NCBI GenBank assembly: GCA_046728115.1
Contig: JBKPDW010000105.1
Location: 1 to 5,951 of the forward strand
Source of the DNA: CAVSWN01 sp046728115
GTDB lineage: Bacteria > Acidobacteriota > Vicinamibacteria > Vicinamibacterales > CAVVIG01
Length of the DNA: 5,951 nt
Direction of reading: 5' to 3'
Made by a program: the position numbers and the translations under genes. The notes beneath the pieces are model-generated. The model saw only the letters and a program-made list of their open reading frames with translations. It did not search any database and was not told where the DNA came from. This document shows, piece by piece, positions 1-5,173 of this stretch; the stretch's first letter is position 1, and every line of letters starts with the position of its first letter.

Positions 1-386
1 ATGGACGTTTCTCCCCGGATGGACGCTGGGTTGCGTACGTGTCGAACGAGTCGGGCACGAACGAGGTGTACGTTCGTGCGTTCAGTATGAACGCGACCGG
101 CGAATTGTCGAGCGTCGGCGGGAGTGTGCTGGTGTCGCGAGGCGGCGGATCGTCCCCGCGATGGCGTCGCGACGGCAAAGAACTGTTCTATCTCGCGCCC
201 AACGACAAGATGATGGTTGCCAACGTGAGCATCGGTTCGGATTTTCGTGCCGGCACGCCAACTCCGCTCTTCCAGGCGCCGCCGGGCACCATCGTCGGCG
301 ACGTGTCCGCGGACGGCCAGCGTTTTCTTCTTGTGCAGAGTGCCACGGCGCCCTTCACGCTCGTCTTGAACTGGACGAAACACTGA
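1..386 (+). CDS. PD40/TolB-like beta-propeller protein, C-terminal part (possibly a Ser/Thr kinase C-terminus)
   Basis: The frame is open from base 3 to the TGA at 384-386, giving 127 residues. The first complete codons read GRFSPDGRWVAYVSNE, a classic PD40 (WD40-like, TolB-type) blade. A second blade follows at about residues 47-70 (PRWRRDGKELFYL), and a third, weaker one near the end (VSADGQRFLLV). The ending, PFTLVLNW plus a few residues, is typical of acidobacterial proteins in which a Ser/Thr kinase domain and a membrane segment precede such a propeller. The kinase part would lie upstream and is not visible, so that identity is family knowledge rather than observation. The propeller is expected to be a protein-interaction or sensing domain. 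The ATG at base 1 is in another frame and reaches a stop within 30 codons, and the in-frame GTG at 39 falls inside a blade, so the true start is outside the window. No terminator-like hairpin with a T-run follows; a tandem repeat starts 10 bp after the stop. Confidence 0.85.
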   Translation, partial: GRFSPDGRWVAYVSNESGTNEVYVRAFSMNATGELSSVGGSVLVSRGGGSSPRWRRDGKELFYLAPNDKMMVANVSIGSDFRAGTPTPLFQAPPGTIVGDVSADGQRFLLVQSATAPFTLVLNWTKH

Positions 387-396
387 AACAACAACC

Positions 397-615
397 GGGC
401 GGCTGCGCTGCAGGGTGCTCGCCGGCTTCGCTGCAGAGTGCTGGGCGCTTCGCTGCAGAGTGCTGGGCGCTTCGCTGCAGAGTGCTGGGCGGCTGCGCTG
501 CAGGGTGCTGGGCGACTGCGCTGCAGGGTGCTGGGCGACTGCGCTGCAGGGTGCTGGGCCGCTTCGGTGCAGAGTGCTTTGCGCTTTCGGTGCAGGGTGC
601 TGGGCGACTGCGCTG
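397..615. repeat. Tandem array, about 9.6 units of 22-23 bp
   Basis: Units start at 397, 420, 443, 465, 487, 510, 533, 556, 579 and 602 (the last is partial). Most are 23 bp; those at 443 and 465 are 22 bp. Each begins with a GGGCG-like segment, continues with CTGCG or CTTCG, and ends with CTGCAG then GGTGCT or AGTGCT. The first seven carry the palindrome CTGCAG; the units at 556 and 579 have GGTGCAG instead. Two sequence types occur in blocks. One pairs CTGCG with CAGGGTGCT (units at 397, 487, 510, 533). The other pairs CTTCG with CAGAGTGCT (420, 443, 465). The unit at 556 is a diverged member of the second type and the unit at 579 is mixed. Copies are contiguous with no unique spacers, so this is not a CRISPR. 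No stop codon occurs in any of the six frames across the array. Function unknown. Confidence 0.95.
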
Positions 616-641
616 TTGAAGCGAACGCTGCCTCTCCGACG

Positions 642-894
642 GCCTCGCACTCGAGGCCTTCTGCGGACCGCGTTGGAACGAGCGTGATCGGCGTAGGCGA
701 TAAAACGCGGCCGAGGGCCGCCGAGCCGCGTCGATCGAGGCGGGTCACGGGATCCGGCGAATCACCGCATTCTAACTTGTTCGTGCTGCATGCCGGTCGC
801 ATCCCATCGACGCGGCCATCGCCAGGCGCGCCCGAGCGCCGCGTTTTACCACGATCGGTCCCCGCGGGCGGCAGAAGGTCCTCGAGTGCGAGGC
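642..894. repeat. Long imperfect inverted repeat (253 bp, four perfect nested blocks)
   Basis: The two ends match perfectly as reverse complements, and further matches follow inward in the right order. 642-656 (GCCTCGCACTCGAGG) pairs with 880-894. 657-664 (CCTTCTGC) pairs with 871-878, with base 879 as a one-base bulge. 701-711 (TAAAACGCGGC) pairs with 838-848. 725-735 (GCCGCGTCGAT) pairs with 806-816. Segments between blocks differ in length (36 against 22, and 13 against 21) and match only partly. The loop inside the innermost block is about 70 bp. It could be a non-autonomous mobile element of the MITE type, two inverted copies of a dispersed intergenic repeat, or a gene for a long structured RNA. 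Nothing in the sequence decides between these, and no target-site duplication was evident. Confidence 0.85.
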
Positions 895-995
895 GGCGAT
901 CGCCTTGTCTTGACCGCATTCGTCGGGGACGGACATGGCCCGAGGGCCGACGCGACACGGAACTGAAATACGCCATAGCCCATAACTGAGGCCTC

Positions 996-1031
996 TCGAC
1001 TCGTTTACAGTCGATTCAAGCTGATTTGAAT
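996..1031 (+). promoter_or_regulatory. Candidate sigma70-type promoter overlapped by two palindromes, upstream of the receptor gene
   Basis: A -35-like TTTACA (1004-1009) is followed after 16 bp by a -10-like TTGAAT (1026-1031), which matches the consensus at 4 of 6 positions. The first base of a transcript would fall near 1038, leaving a leader of about 40 nt. Two perfect inverted repeats cover these elements: TCGACT (996-1001) with AGTCGA (1009-1014), spaced 7 bp and enclosing most of the -35 element, and ATTCAA (1014-1019) with TTGAAT (1026-1031), spaced 6 bp, whose right half is the -10 element itself. This arrangement would suit an operator bound by a dimeric repressor. Promoter consensus is less certain in Acidobacteriota, so this is a prediction from sequence alone. 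Confidence 0.4.
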
Positions 1032-1050
1032 ATCGCTTCAGCCCGAAGTA

Positions 1051-1072
1051 GAGTTCTCGGTTCTGAGGACTT
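1051..1072 (+). promoter_or_regulatory. Leader hairpin enclosing the receptor gene's Shine-Dalgarno
   Basis: The ribosome binding site of the receptor gene is GAGGA at 1065-1069, 8 bases before the GTG start. In RNA, 1051-1058 (GAGTTCTC) can pair with 1065-1072 (GAGGACTT) over a 6-base loop, giving an 8-bp stem that includes two G-U pairs. The 3' arm contains the whole Shine-Dalgarno, so folding would reduce ribosome access. The stem is short and has wobble pairs, so it may be only marginally stable. Confidence 0.4.
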
Positions 1073-1077
1073 GAAGC

Positions 1078-4000
1078 GTGCACCCCACTCGTCTCCTGGC
1101 TCGGTGCGCCCTGGCGATTTGTTTCCTCGTCTCGACTGTGTCGACGCTGCGGGCTCAGGTGGCCGGCGGCGAGCTCACCGGCGTGATCACCGATCCGGCC
1201 GGCGCGGCCGTGCGGGGCGCCACCGTCACCGTGACCGCTGTCGCCACGAATCGCGAGCACATCGTCGTCTCGAACGCCGACGGGGTGTATACGGCACCGA
1301 GCCTGGCGCCCGGACGATATCGCGTCGATGTATCGCTCGCGGGATTCAAGCCGATCCGCCGCGAGGGAATCCGGCTGACGGTCGGCGAGACGGCGCGGCT
1401 CGACTTCGCGCTCGCCGTCGGCGACGTGCGCGAGCAGGTCACCGTCACTGCGGATACGCCGATGTTGCGCACCGAGACCGCCAGCCTTGGCAGCGTGATC
1501 GAGCACGAGCAGGTCGTGCAACTGCCCCTCAACGGTCGCACGTTCATGACGCTCGCCGCGCTCGCGCCCGGCGTCGCCCTTCCGCCGAACTCGCAGCTAC
1601 CGCGCATCAACGGCGGCCGGCCCCGAACCAACGAGTACCTGTTCGACGGTATCTCCGTCCTCCAGCCGGAGCCGGGACAGATTGCCTACTTTCCGGTGAT
1701 TGACGCGATCCAGGAATTCAAGATCGAGAGCAACAGCCCGCCGGCCGAGTTCGGCCGTTTCAACGGCGGCGTGATCAACCTGACGACGAAGAGCGGCGCC
1801 AATACATTTCACGGCAACGCCTTCGAGTTCTTCCGCAACGAGGCGTTGAACGCGCGCAATTTCTTCCAATCGACCAATCCCGTGAAGCCCGACTATCGCC
1901 GGAATCAGTTCGGCGCCACGCTGGGCGGTCCGCTCGTTCACGATCGGACGTTCTTCTTCGCGGACTACCAGGGACAGCGCCAGGCGATCGGCCGCACGAT
2001 CATCTCCACGGTTCCAACGCAGCTGCAACGGGAGGGAATCTTCACGGAATCGATCGCCGGACGCGTTCCGATCATCTACGATCCGTCGACGACGGTGGGA
2101 TCGCTTCGCTCGCCGTTCCAGAACAACACGATTCCGCTGGCCCGGATGGATCCTGTTGCGCTGTCGCTGCTGCAACGCTACCCCTTGCCGGTGTCGGCCG
2201 GGACCGCCAACAACTACCGCCGAACCCAAAACGAGATCGACAACCAGGATCAATGGGACGCTCGAATCGATCATCGTCTTGCGACGACACGCGATGAAGT
2301 TTTTGGGCGTCTTACGTACTTCCGCGACGGGTTCATCCCGGTGACGCCGCTGCCGGACGGCAGCGGTGTGCCGACTGGGACGCTGGGGCCGCAGGACACG
2401 ACGGCCTGGGCGTTCGCCTCGAACTATCAGCACACGTTCACGCCCAACCTCCTCAACGAGGTCCGCATCGGCGACACACGTCGGACGGTCACACGATCGG
2501 CGGCGCAGCTGTCAACCACGGTCGCCGCCGCCCTGAATATTCCCGGCATCCCGGCGACCGCCATGTTTCCCAACACGCTGCCGACGTTTCTGATCAGCGG
2601 CATCACGCAGCTCGGATCGCCGCCCAACACAGCGTCGGACTTCAACACGAGCGTCACCGAAGTCGCCGATTCTCTGACGTGGCTCGAGGGCCGCCACACA
2701 CTGAAGATGGGTCTCGACTGGCGGTGGGAGCGGCTGAACGTCATTCAACCGCCCTCGCCAACGGGCCAGTTCACGTTCAACGCCATCGGCAGCGATCTGC
2801 CGAACGCACCCGACACCGGCATACCGCTGGCGAGCTTTCTCCTCGGGCAGGTGCAGCTCTTCTCGATCGATTTGCAGCATTCGCAGATTCAGGAACGTGC
2901 CCGCATCCAGGAATATTTCATTCAGGACGACTGGAAAGTGTCCAACCGCCTGACGATCAATCCCGGCCTGCGGTACACGCTGAATTTCCCGTCGACCGAG
3001 AAGAACGGCCAGACGGCTGTCTTCAATCTGCAGACGCAGCTGCTGGAGTACCCCGGCGACAAGCCCGTCCGCCCGTTGAAGAAAGACAATTTCGGGCCAC
3101 GCCTCGGCGCCGTGTACCGGTTGACCGAGAAGACCGTCGTCAGCTCCGGGTACGGGCTCATCTGGATCGAGATGGCGGGAATCACGACGCCGTTCACGAC
3201 GCCGACGTTCCCGTTCCTGCAGACTGTGTCGCAGCGGGCGCTCGACACGATCTCGCCAGCGTTCGCCCTGGAGAAGGGGCCGAGCGTCACGCCGATCACA
3301 CTGACGCCGACCGCGGGGCTGGGCCAGGGCGTGTTCGCCGTCGATAACACGCTGGGATCGGGTTACGCGCAACAGTGGAACGTGGCCGTACAGCGCGAGC
3401 TCACGGCGAATACGACGCTCGAAGTGGCGTACGTCGGCTCGAAGATCACCCACGTCGGGATTCCGGACAGCAACCTCAATCAGCTGACCGTTCAGCAGCT
3501 CGCGCAGGGACCGGCTCTGCTCCAGCGCGTGCCGAATCCGTACTTCGGGATCATCCCGCAGTCGTCATCGCTCGGCGACCCCACAATCACGGTGGCGCAG
3601 CTGATGAAGACCTATCCCGCGTACACGACGGTCAGCCTCTATCGGAACAATGTGGGCGTCACGAACTACGACGGCCTCGAGATCAGCCTGCGGCAGCGGC
3701 TCTCGCGCGGCCTGCAGTACTCGATCGCATACACGCGCTCGAAGCTGACGGATACGGCGTCGTCCGTGTTCGACGCATCGATCCTCACAGGTCCGCTCGC
3801 CACGTTCCAGATCGCGGACAGCCACAATCTGGCTGCCGAAACGGACTATTCCGCCGGCGACATCCCGCACTACTTCGTGTCGTCGGTCGTTTGGGATCTG
3901 CCGGCCGGCGAGGGACGCGCGAAGAAGTTCAGCGGCCTGTCGGGCGCCCTGATGAACGACTGGACGCTGACGATGATGGTGAACCTGCAGTCGGGCGTGC

Positions 4001-4398
4001 CGCTGCCGGTGAGCCAGGCGACGAATTTCAACGCCTTTGCTGGATTCGGCACCCATCGGCCGAATCTCGTCGGCAACCCGACGCTGCCGGCGGATCAGCG
4101 AACGCCCTCACAATGGTTCAACACGGCCGCCTTTGCGATCGCGCCGCAGTTCACGCTCGGCACCTCGTCGCGAAATCCGGTGCGCGGTCCGTCGTATCGC
4201 GACGTCGACCTCGCGATCATGCGCAGAGTGCCGGTCAAAGCAGGCACCGCGATTGAGCTTCGCGCGGAGGTGTTCAACCTCCTCAACACGCCACCGCTCG
4301 GTGCGCCCGCAGCGGTGGCGGGCAACGCGGCCTTCGGGACGATCACGAGTGCTCTCGATCCGCGAGTGGCTCAGCTGGCCGTGAAATTCCTGTTCTGA
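1078..4398 (+). CDS. TonB-dependent outer-membrane receptor, Oar-like, with carboxypeptidase-regulatory-like domain
   Basis: This 1106-aa protein is expected to sit in the outer membrane and take up a large or scarce substrate using energy passed on by TonB-ExbB-ExbD; the substrate cannot be read from the sequence. The start is GTG 1078: a TGA lies in frame two codons upstream (1072-1074) and GAGGA lies 8 bases before it. A signal peptide covers residues 1-26 (RLLARC, hydrophobic core, cleavage after LRA). Residues about 31-113 form a carboxypeptidase-regulatory-like (CarboxypepD_reg) beta-sandwich (GVITDPAGAAVRGATVTVT, DGVYTAPSLAPGRYRVDV). About 140-240 is the plug, with LPLNGRTF (149-156), DAIQEFKIESN and GGVINLTTKSG (230-240). 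The rest is the beta-barrel, including RRNQFGATLGGPL (275-287), FFFADYQGQR, many aromatic-rich strands, and a C-terminus ending in FLF as outer-membrane barrels do. Length is normal for the class. No classical TonB box is obvious. No frameshift or truncation is seen. Confidence 0.95.
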   Translation: MHPTRLLARCALAICFLVSTVSTLRAQVAGGELTGVITDPAGAAVRGATVTVTAVATNREHIVVSNADGVYTAPSLAPGRYRVDVSLAGFKPIRREGIRLTVGETARLDFALAVGDVREQVTVTADTPMLRTETASLGSVIEHEQVVQLPLNGRTFMTLAALAPGVALPPNSQLPRINGGRPRTNEYLFDGISVLQPEPGQIAYFPVIDAIQEFKIESNSPPAEFGRFNGGVINLTTKSGANTFHGNAFEFFRNEALNARNFFQSTNPVKPDYRRNQFGATLGGPLVHDRTFFFADYQGQRQAIGRTIISTVPTQLQREGIFTESIAGRVPIIYDPSTTVGSLRSPFQNNTIPLARMDPVALSLLQRYPLPVSAGTANNYRRTQNEIDNQDQWDARIDHRLATTRDEVFGRLTYFRDGFIPVTPLPDGSGVPTGTLGPQDTTAWAFASNYQHTFTPNLLNEVRIGDTRRTVTRSAAQLSTTVAAALNIPGIPATAMFPNTLPTFLISGITQLGSPPNTASDFNTSVTEVADSLTWLEGRHTLKMGLDWRWERLNVIQPPSPTGQFTFNAIGSDLPNAPDTGIPLASFLLGQVQLFSIDLQHSQIQERARIQEYFIQDDWKVSNRLTINPGLRYTLNFPSTEKNGQTAVFNLQTQLLEYPGDKPVRPLKKDNFGPRLGAVYRLTEKTVVSSGYGLIWIEMAGITTPFTTPTFPFLQTVSQRALDTISPAFALEKGPSVTPITLTPTAGLGQGVFAVDNTLGSGYAQQWNVAVQRELTANTTLEVAYVGSKITHVGIPDSNLNQLTVQQLAQGPALLQRVPNPYFGIIPQSSSLGDPTITVAQLMKTYPAYTTVSLYRNNVGVTNYDGLEISLRQRLSRGLQYSIAYTRSKLTDTASSVFDASILTGPLATFQIADSHNLAAETDYSAGDIPHYFVSSVVWDLPAGEGRAKKFSGLSGALMNDWTLTMMVNLQSGVPLPVSQATNFNAFAGFGTHRPNLVGNPTLPADQRTPSQWFNTAAFAIAPQFTLGTSSRNPVRGPSYRDVDLAIMRRVPVKAGTAIELRAEVFNLLNTPPLGAPAAVAGNAAFGTITSALDPRVAQLAVKFLF

Positions 4399-4471
4399 GA
4401 CTTCATCGTAGAGCTGCCGCTATCTGTCTTCGTGTCAGCGCTTTCGCTGGACCGGAACCGCGCGCATCCGC

Positions 4472-4500
4472 TACTCGTATGAATGAGTACTAGCGGTACT
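4472..4500 (+). promoter_or_regulatory. Two mutually exclusive small hairpins upstream of the 119-aa protein gene
   Basis: TACTC (4472-4476) can pair with GAGTA (4485-4489), and AGTAC (4486-4490) can pair with GTACT (4496-4500). The two stems share bases 4486-4489, so only one can form at a time. Each stem is only 5 bp. They lie about 30-70 bases before the ribosome binding site, in the 144-bp gap after the receptor gene. I see no convincing promoter in this gap. The signal is weak and could be chance. Confidence 0.2.
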
Positions 4501-4528
4501 GCAACCTTCAGCCGCCAGCGCTCTCACG

Positions 4529-4536
4529 AAAGGAGG
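4529..4536 (+). promoter_or_regulatory. Strong ribosome binding site that sets the start at 4543
   Basis: AAAGGAGG is a near-perfect anti-16S match, 6 bases before ATG 4543. An in-frame ATG at 4483 would add 20 polar residues ahead of a normal signal peptide and has no such site, so 4543 is the start. Confidence 0.9.
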
Positions 4537-4542
4537 CCGCAA

Positions 4543-4902
4543 ATGAGTCGGATCGCACGTCTCTCTGTCGCCGGTCTTCTCTTCACGCTCGCCTGGACGG
4601 CTCCCGCGTTCGCGGGAGATGCCGGAGCAAAAGCGCGCGGCATTGTCACGGCAATCCGCGACAATTCGATCATGATCAATCTCCTCGCCGATGTGGACGT
4701 CGTGTTCCGCGTCGACGCCAACACGACGGTTGTGGCGCGAGGGGCGGGCACCAAGATGCGTCAGGCGAAGGCCCTGGGAGAGTCGGGCGTGAAACTGTCC
4801 GACATCCTGCCGATCGGCGCAGGCGTGGAAGTGAGCTTCGAACAGCGAGACGGTCAGCGCTACGCGACACGGATCCTGAGTCTCACGCAAGGCGCACGGT
4901 AA
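4543..4902 (+). CDS. Small exported protein, 119 aa, DUF5666-like beta-strand pattern
   Basis: The protein begins MSRIARLSVAGLLF and has a clear signal peptide ending at TAPAFA (cleavage after residue 24), leaving a mature chain of about 95 residues in the periplasm or outside. No lipobox cysteine is present, and there is no cysteine anywhere in the protein. The mature part alternates short beta-strand-like segments: RGIVTAIRDNSIMI (32-45), VVFRVDANTTVVARGAG (53-69), KLSDILPIGAGVEVSFEQ (84-101) and YATRILSL (107-114). This 'GxV..v..nsi.v....v.f.vd..T.v..kg' layout resembles small secreted OB-fold-like proteins such as the DUF5666 group, which are common in Acidobacteriota. That similarity is from memory and the biochemical role is unknown. 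It follows the receptor gene by 144 bp, so cotranscription is possible but not shown, and a strong hairpin ends its transcript. Confidence 0.85.
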   Translation: MSRIARLSVAGLLFTLAWTAPAFAGDAGAKARGIVTAIRDNSIMINLLADVDVVFRVDANTTVVARGAGTKMRQAKALGESGVKLSDILPIGAGVEVSFEQRDGQRYATRILSLTQGAR

Positions 4903-4922
4903 CGCCCAGGTCGCACAACGGT

Positions 4923-4964
4923 CCGCACGGAGAAGCGTCGTTCTCCGTGCGGTTCGTGCTCTTA
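4923..4964 (+). terminator. Perfect 12-bp hairpin, probable terminator of the 119-aa protein gene
   Basis: CCGCACGGAGAA (4923-4934) pairs without mismatch with TTCTCCGTGCGG (4941-4952) around the 6-base loop GCGTCG. It starts 20 bases after the TAA stop. The bases that follow are only moderately T-rich (TTCGTGCTCTT) rather than a clean T-run, so it may be a weak intrinsic terminator or a hairpin protecting the mRNA's 3' end. Confidence 0.7.
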
Positions 4965-5003
4965 TACTCCATATAGCCGTCCCTATCGGGAATCTCGCGG
5001 TTG

Positions 5004-5038
5004 ACAGCCATCTCAGCTGCAACAGCTTAATTGGCTGT
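5004..5038 (+). promoter_or_regulatory. Nested inverted repeat overlapping a TTGACA hexamer
   Basis: ACAGCCA (5004-5010) pairs with TGGCTGT (5032-5038). Inside it, AGCTG (5015-5019) pairs with CAGCT (5023-5027) over a 3-base loop, with symmetrical 4-base internal loops between the stems. A perfect -35 hexamer TTGACA (5001-5006) overlaps the outer left arm, and a -10-like CTTAAT (5026-5031) follows 19 bp later, which is longer than ideal. It may be an operator on a promoter for the next gene, or an RNA stem-loop. Confidence 0.35.
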
Positions 5039-5097
5039 GCCATCGTGCGCCCTCTTCATACAGCCAGGCCGGCAATCTACCTCAGCGTTTGTTGTTG

Positions 5098-5127
5098 TTG
5101 ACATCTTTTCATGTTTACCTCAACGAT
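5098..5127 (+). promoter_or_regulatory. Candidate promoter for the last gene
   Basis: A perfect -35 hexamer TTGACA (5098-5103) ends a run of four TTG triplets (5089-5100). The best -10 at normal spacing is AACGAT (5122-5127, 18 bp), which matches the consensus at only three positions. The transcript would have a leader of about 40 nt. The weak -10 makes this uncertain; the TTGACA at 5001 is an alternative. Confidence 0.25.
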
Positions 5128-5158
5128 TCGTCCGTCCTGTTGAAGAGTCTTCCTGCGC

Positions 5159-5166
5159 GAGGAGGT
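5159..5166 (+). promoter_or_regulatory. Strong ribosome binding site for the exported protein at 5174
   Basis: GAGGAGGT lies 7 bases before ATG 5174. It identifies the frame that runs off the window as the real gene, against overlapping open frames that start at 5089 and 5208. Confidence 0.85.
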
Positions 5167-5173
5167 CACGACG

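Larger units (their letters stand above)
387..1077. other. 691-bp gene-free intergenic region with repeats and the receptor gene leader
   Basis: No convincing gene lies between the propeller gene and the receptor gene. Open frames do cross it on both strands, but they lack a convincing ribosome binding site, encode Cys/Arg/Ala-rich low-complexity sequence across the tandem repeat, and overlap genuine genes. The region divides into a tandem array (397-615), a long inverted repeat (642-894), a stretch of about 100 bp in which I see nothing definite (895-995) apart from the 10-bp palindrome GGCGATCGCC at 895-904, and a promoter/leader segment (996-1077). Confidence 0.75.

Noticed and set aside
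397..615. CRISPR array
   Set aside because: Units are contiguous at 22-23 bp with no unique spacers, and no cas gene is nearby.
895..904. GGCGATCGCC palindrome, identical to the cyanobacterial HIP1 octamer with flanks
   Set aside because: Only a single copy is noted here, it is expected at some frequency in GC-rich DNA, and nothing else suggests a cyanobacterium.
188..976. 262-codon open frame on the minus strand
   Set aside because: It overlaps the propeller gene, runs through the stop-free tandem array, has low-complexity Arg/Ala/Ser composition and matches no family. Its length is explained by GC bias and the array.
438..989. 183-codon forward open frame in the intergenic region
   Set aside because: It begins inside the tandem array with no ribosome binding site, and its first third is translated repeat. 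The rest crosses both arms of the inverted repeat and has no recognisable domain.
1038..1077. Cobalamin or other riboswitch upstream of the receptor
   Set aside because: The predicted leader is about 40 nt, too short for known large riboswitches, and no B12-box-like sequence is seen upstream.
772..1521. 249-codon minus-strand open frame overlapping the receptor start
   Set aside because: It is antisense to the signal peptide, regulatory domain and early plug of a certain gene; its Arg/His/Asp-rich composition is typical of GC shadow frames.
1597..3453. Long minus-strand open frames inside the receptor gene
   Set aside because: Composition is that of reverse-strand shadows in high-GC DNA, while the sense strand encodes clear receptor motifs throughout.
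2679..4256. Long forward open frames inside the receptor gene (2679-3347 and 3375-4256)
   Set aside because: They lie in another frame of the receptor, are Arg/Pro/Ala-rich and have no domain or ribosome binding site.
4436..4449. CAGCG-CTTT-CGCTG hairpin as terminator of the receptor gene
   Set aside because: The stem is only 5 bp and no T-run follows; it is too weak to support a call.
4483..4542. Upstream ATG giving the 119-aa protein a 20-residue extension
   Set aside because: The extension is polar and precedes a normal signal peptide, while AAAGGAGG is placed ideally for ATG 4543.
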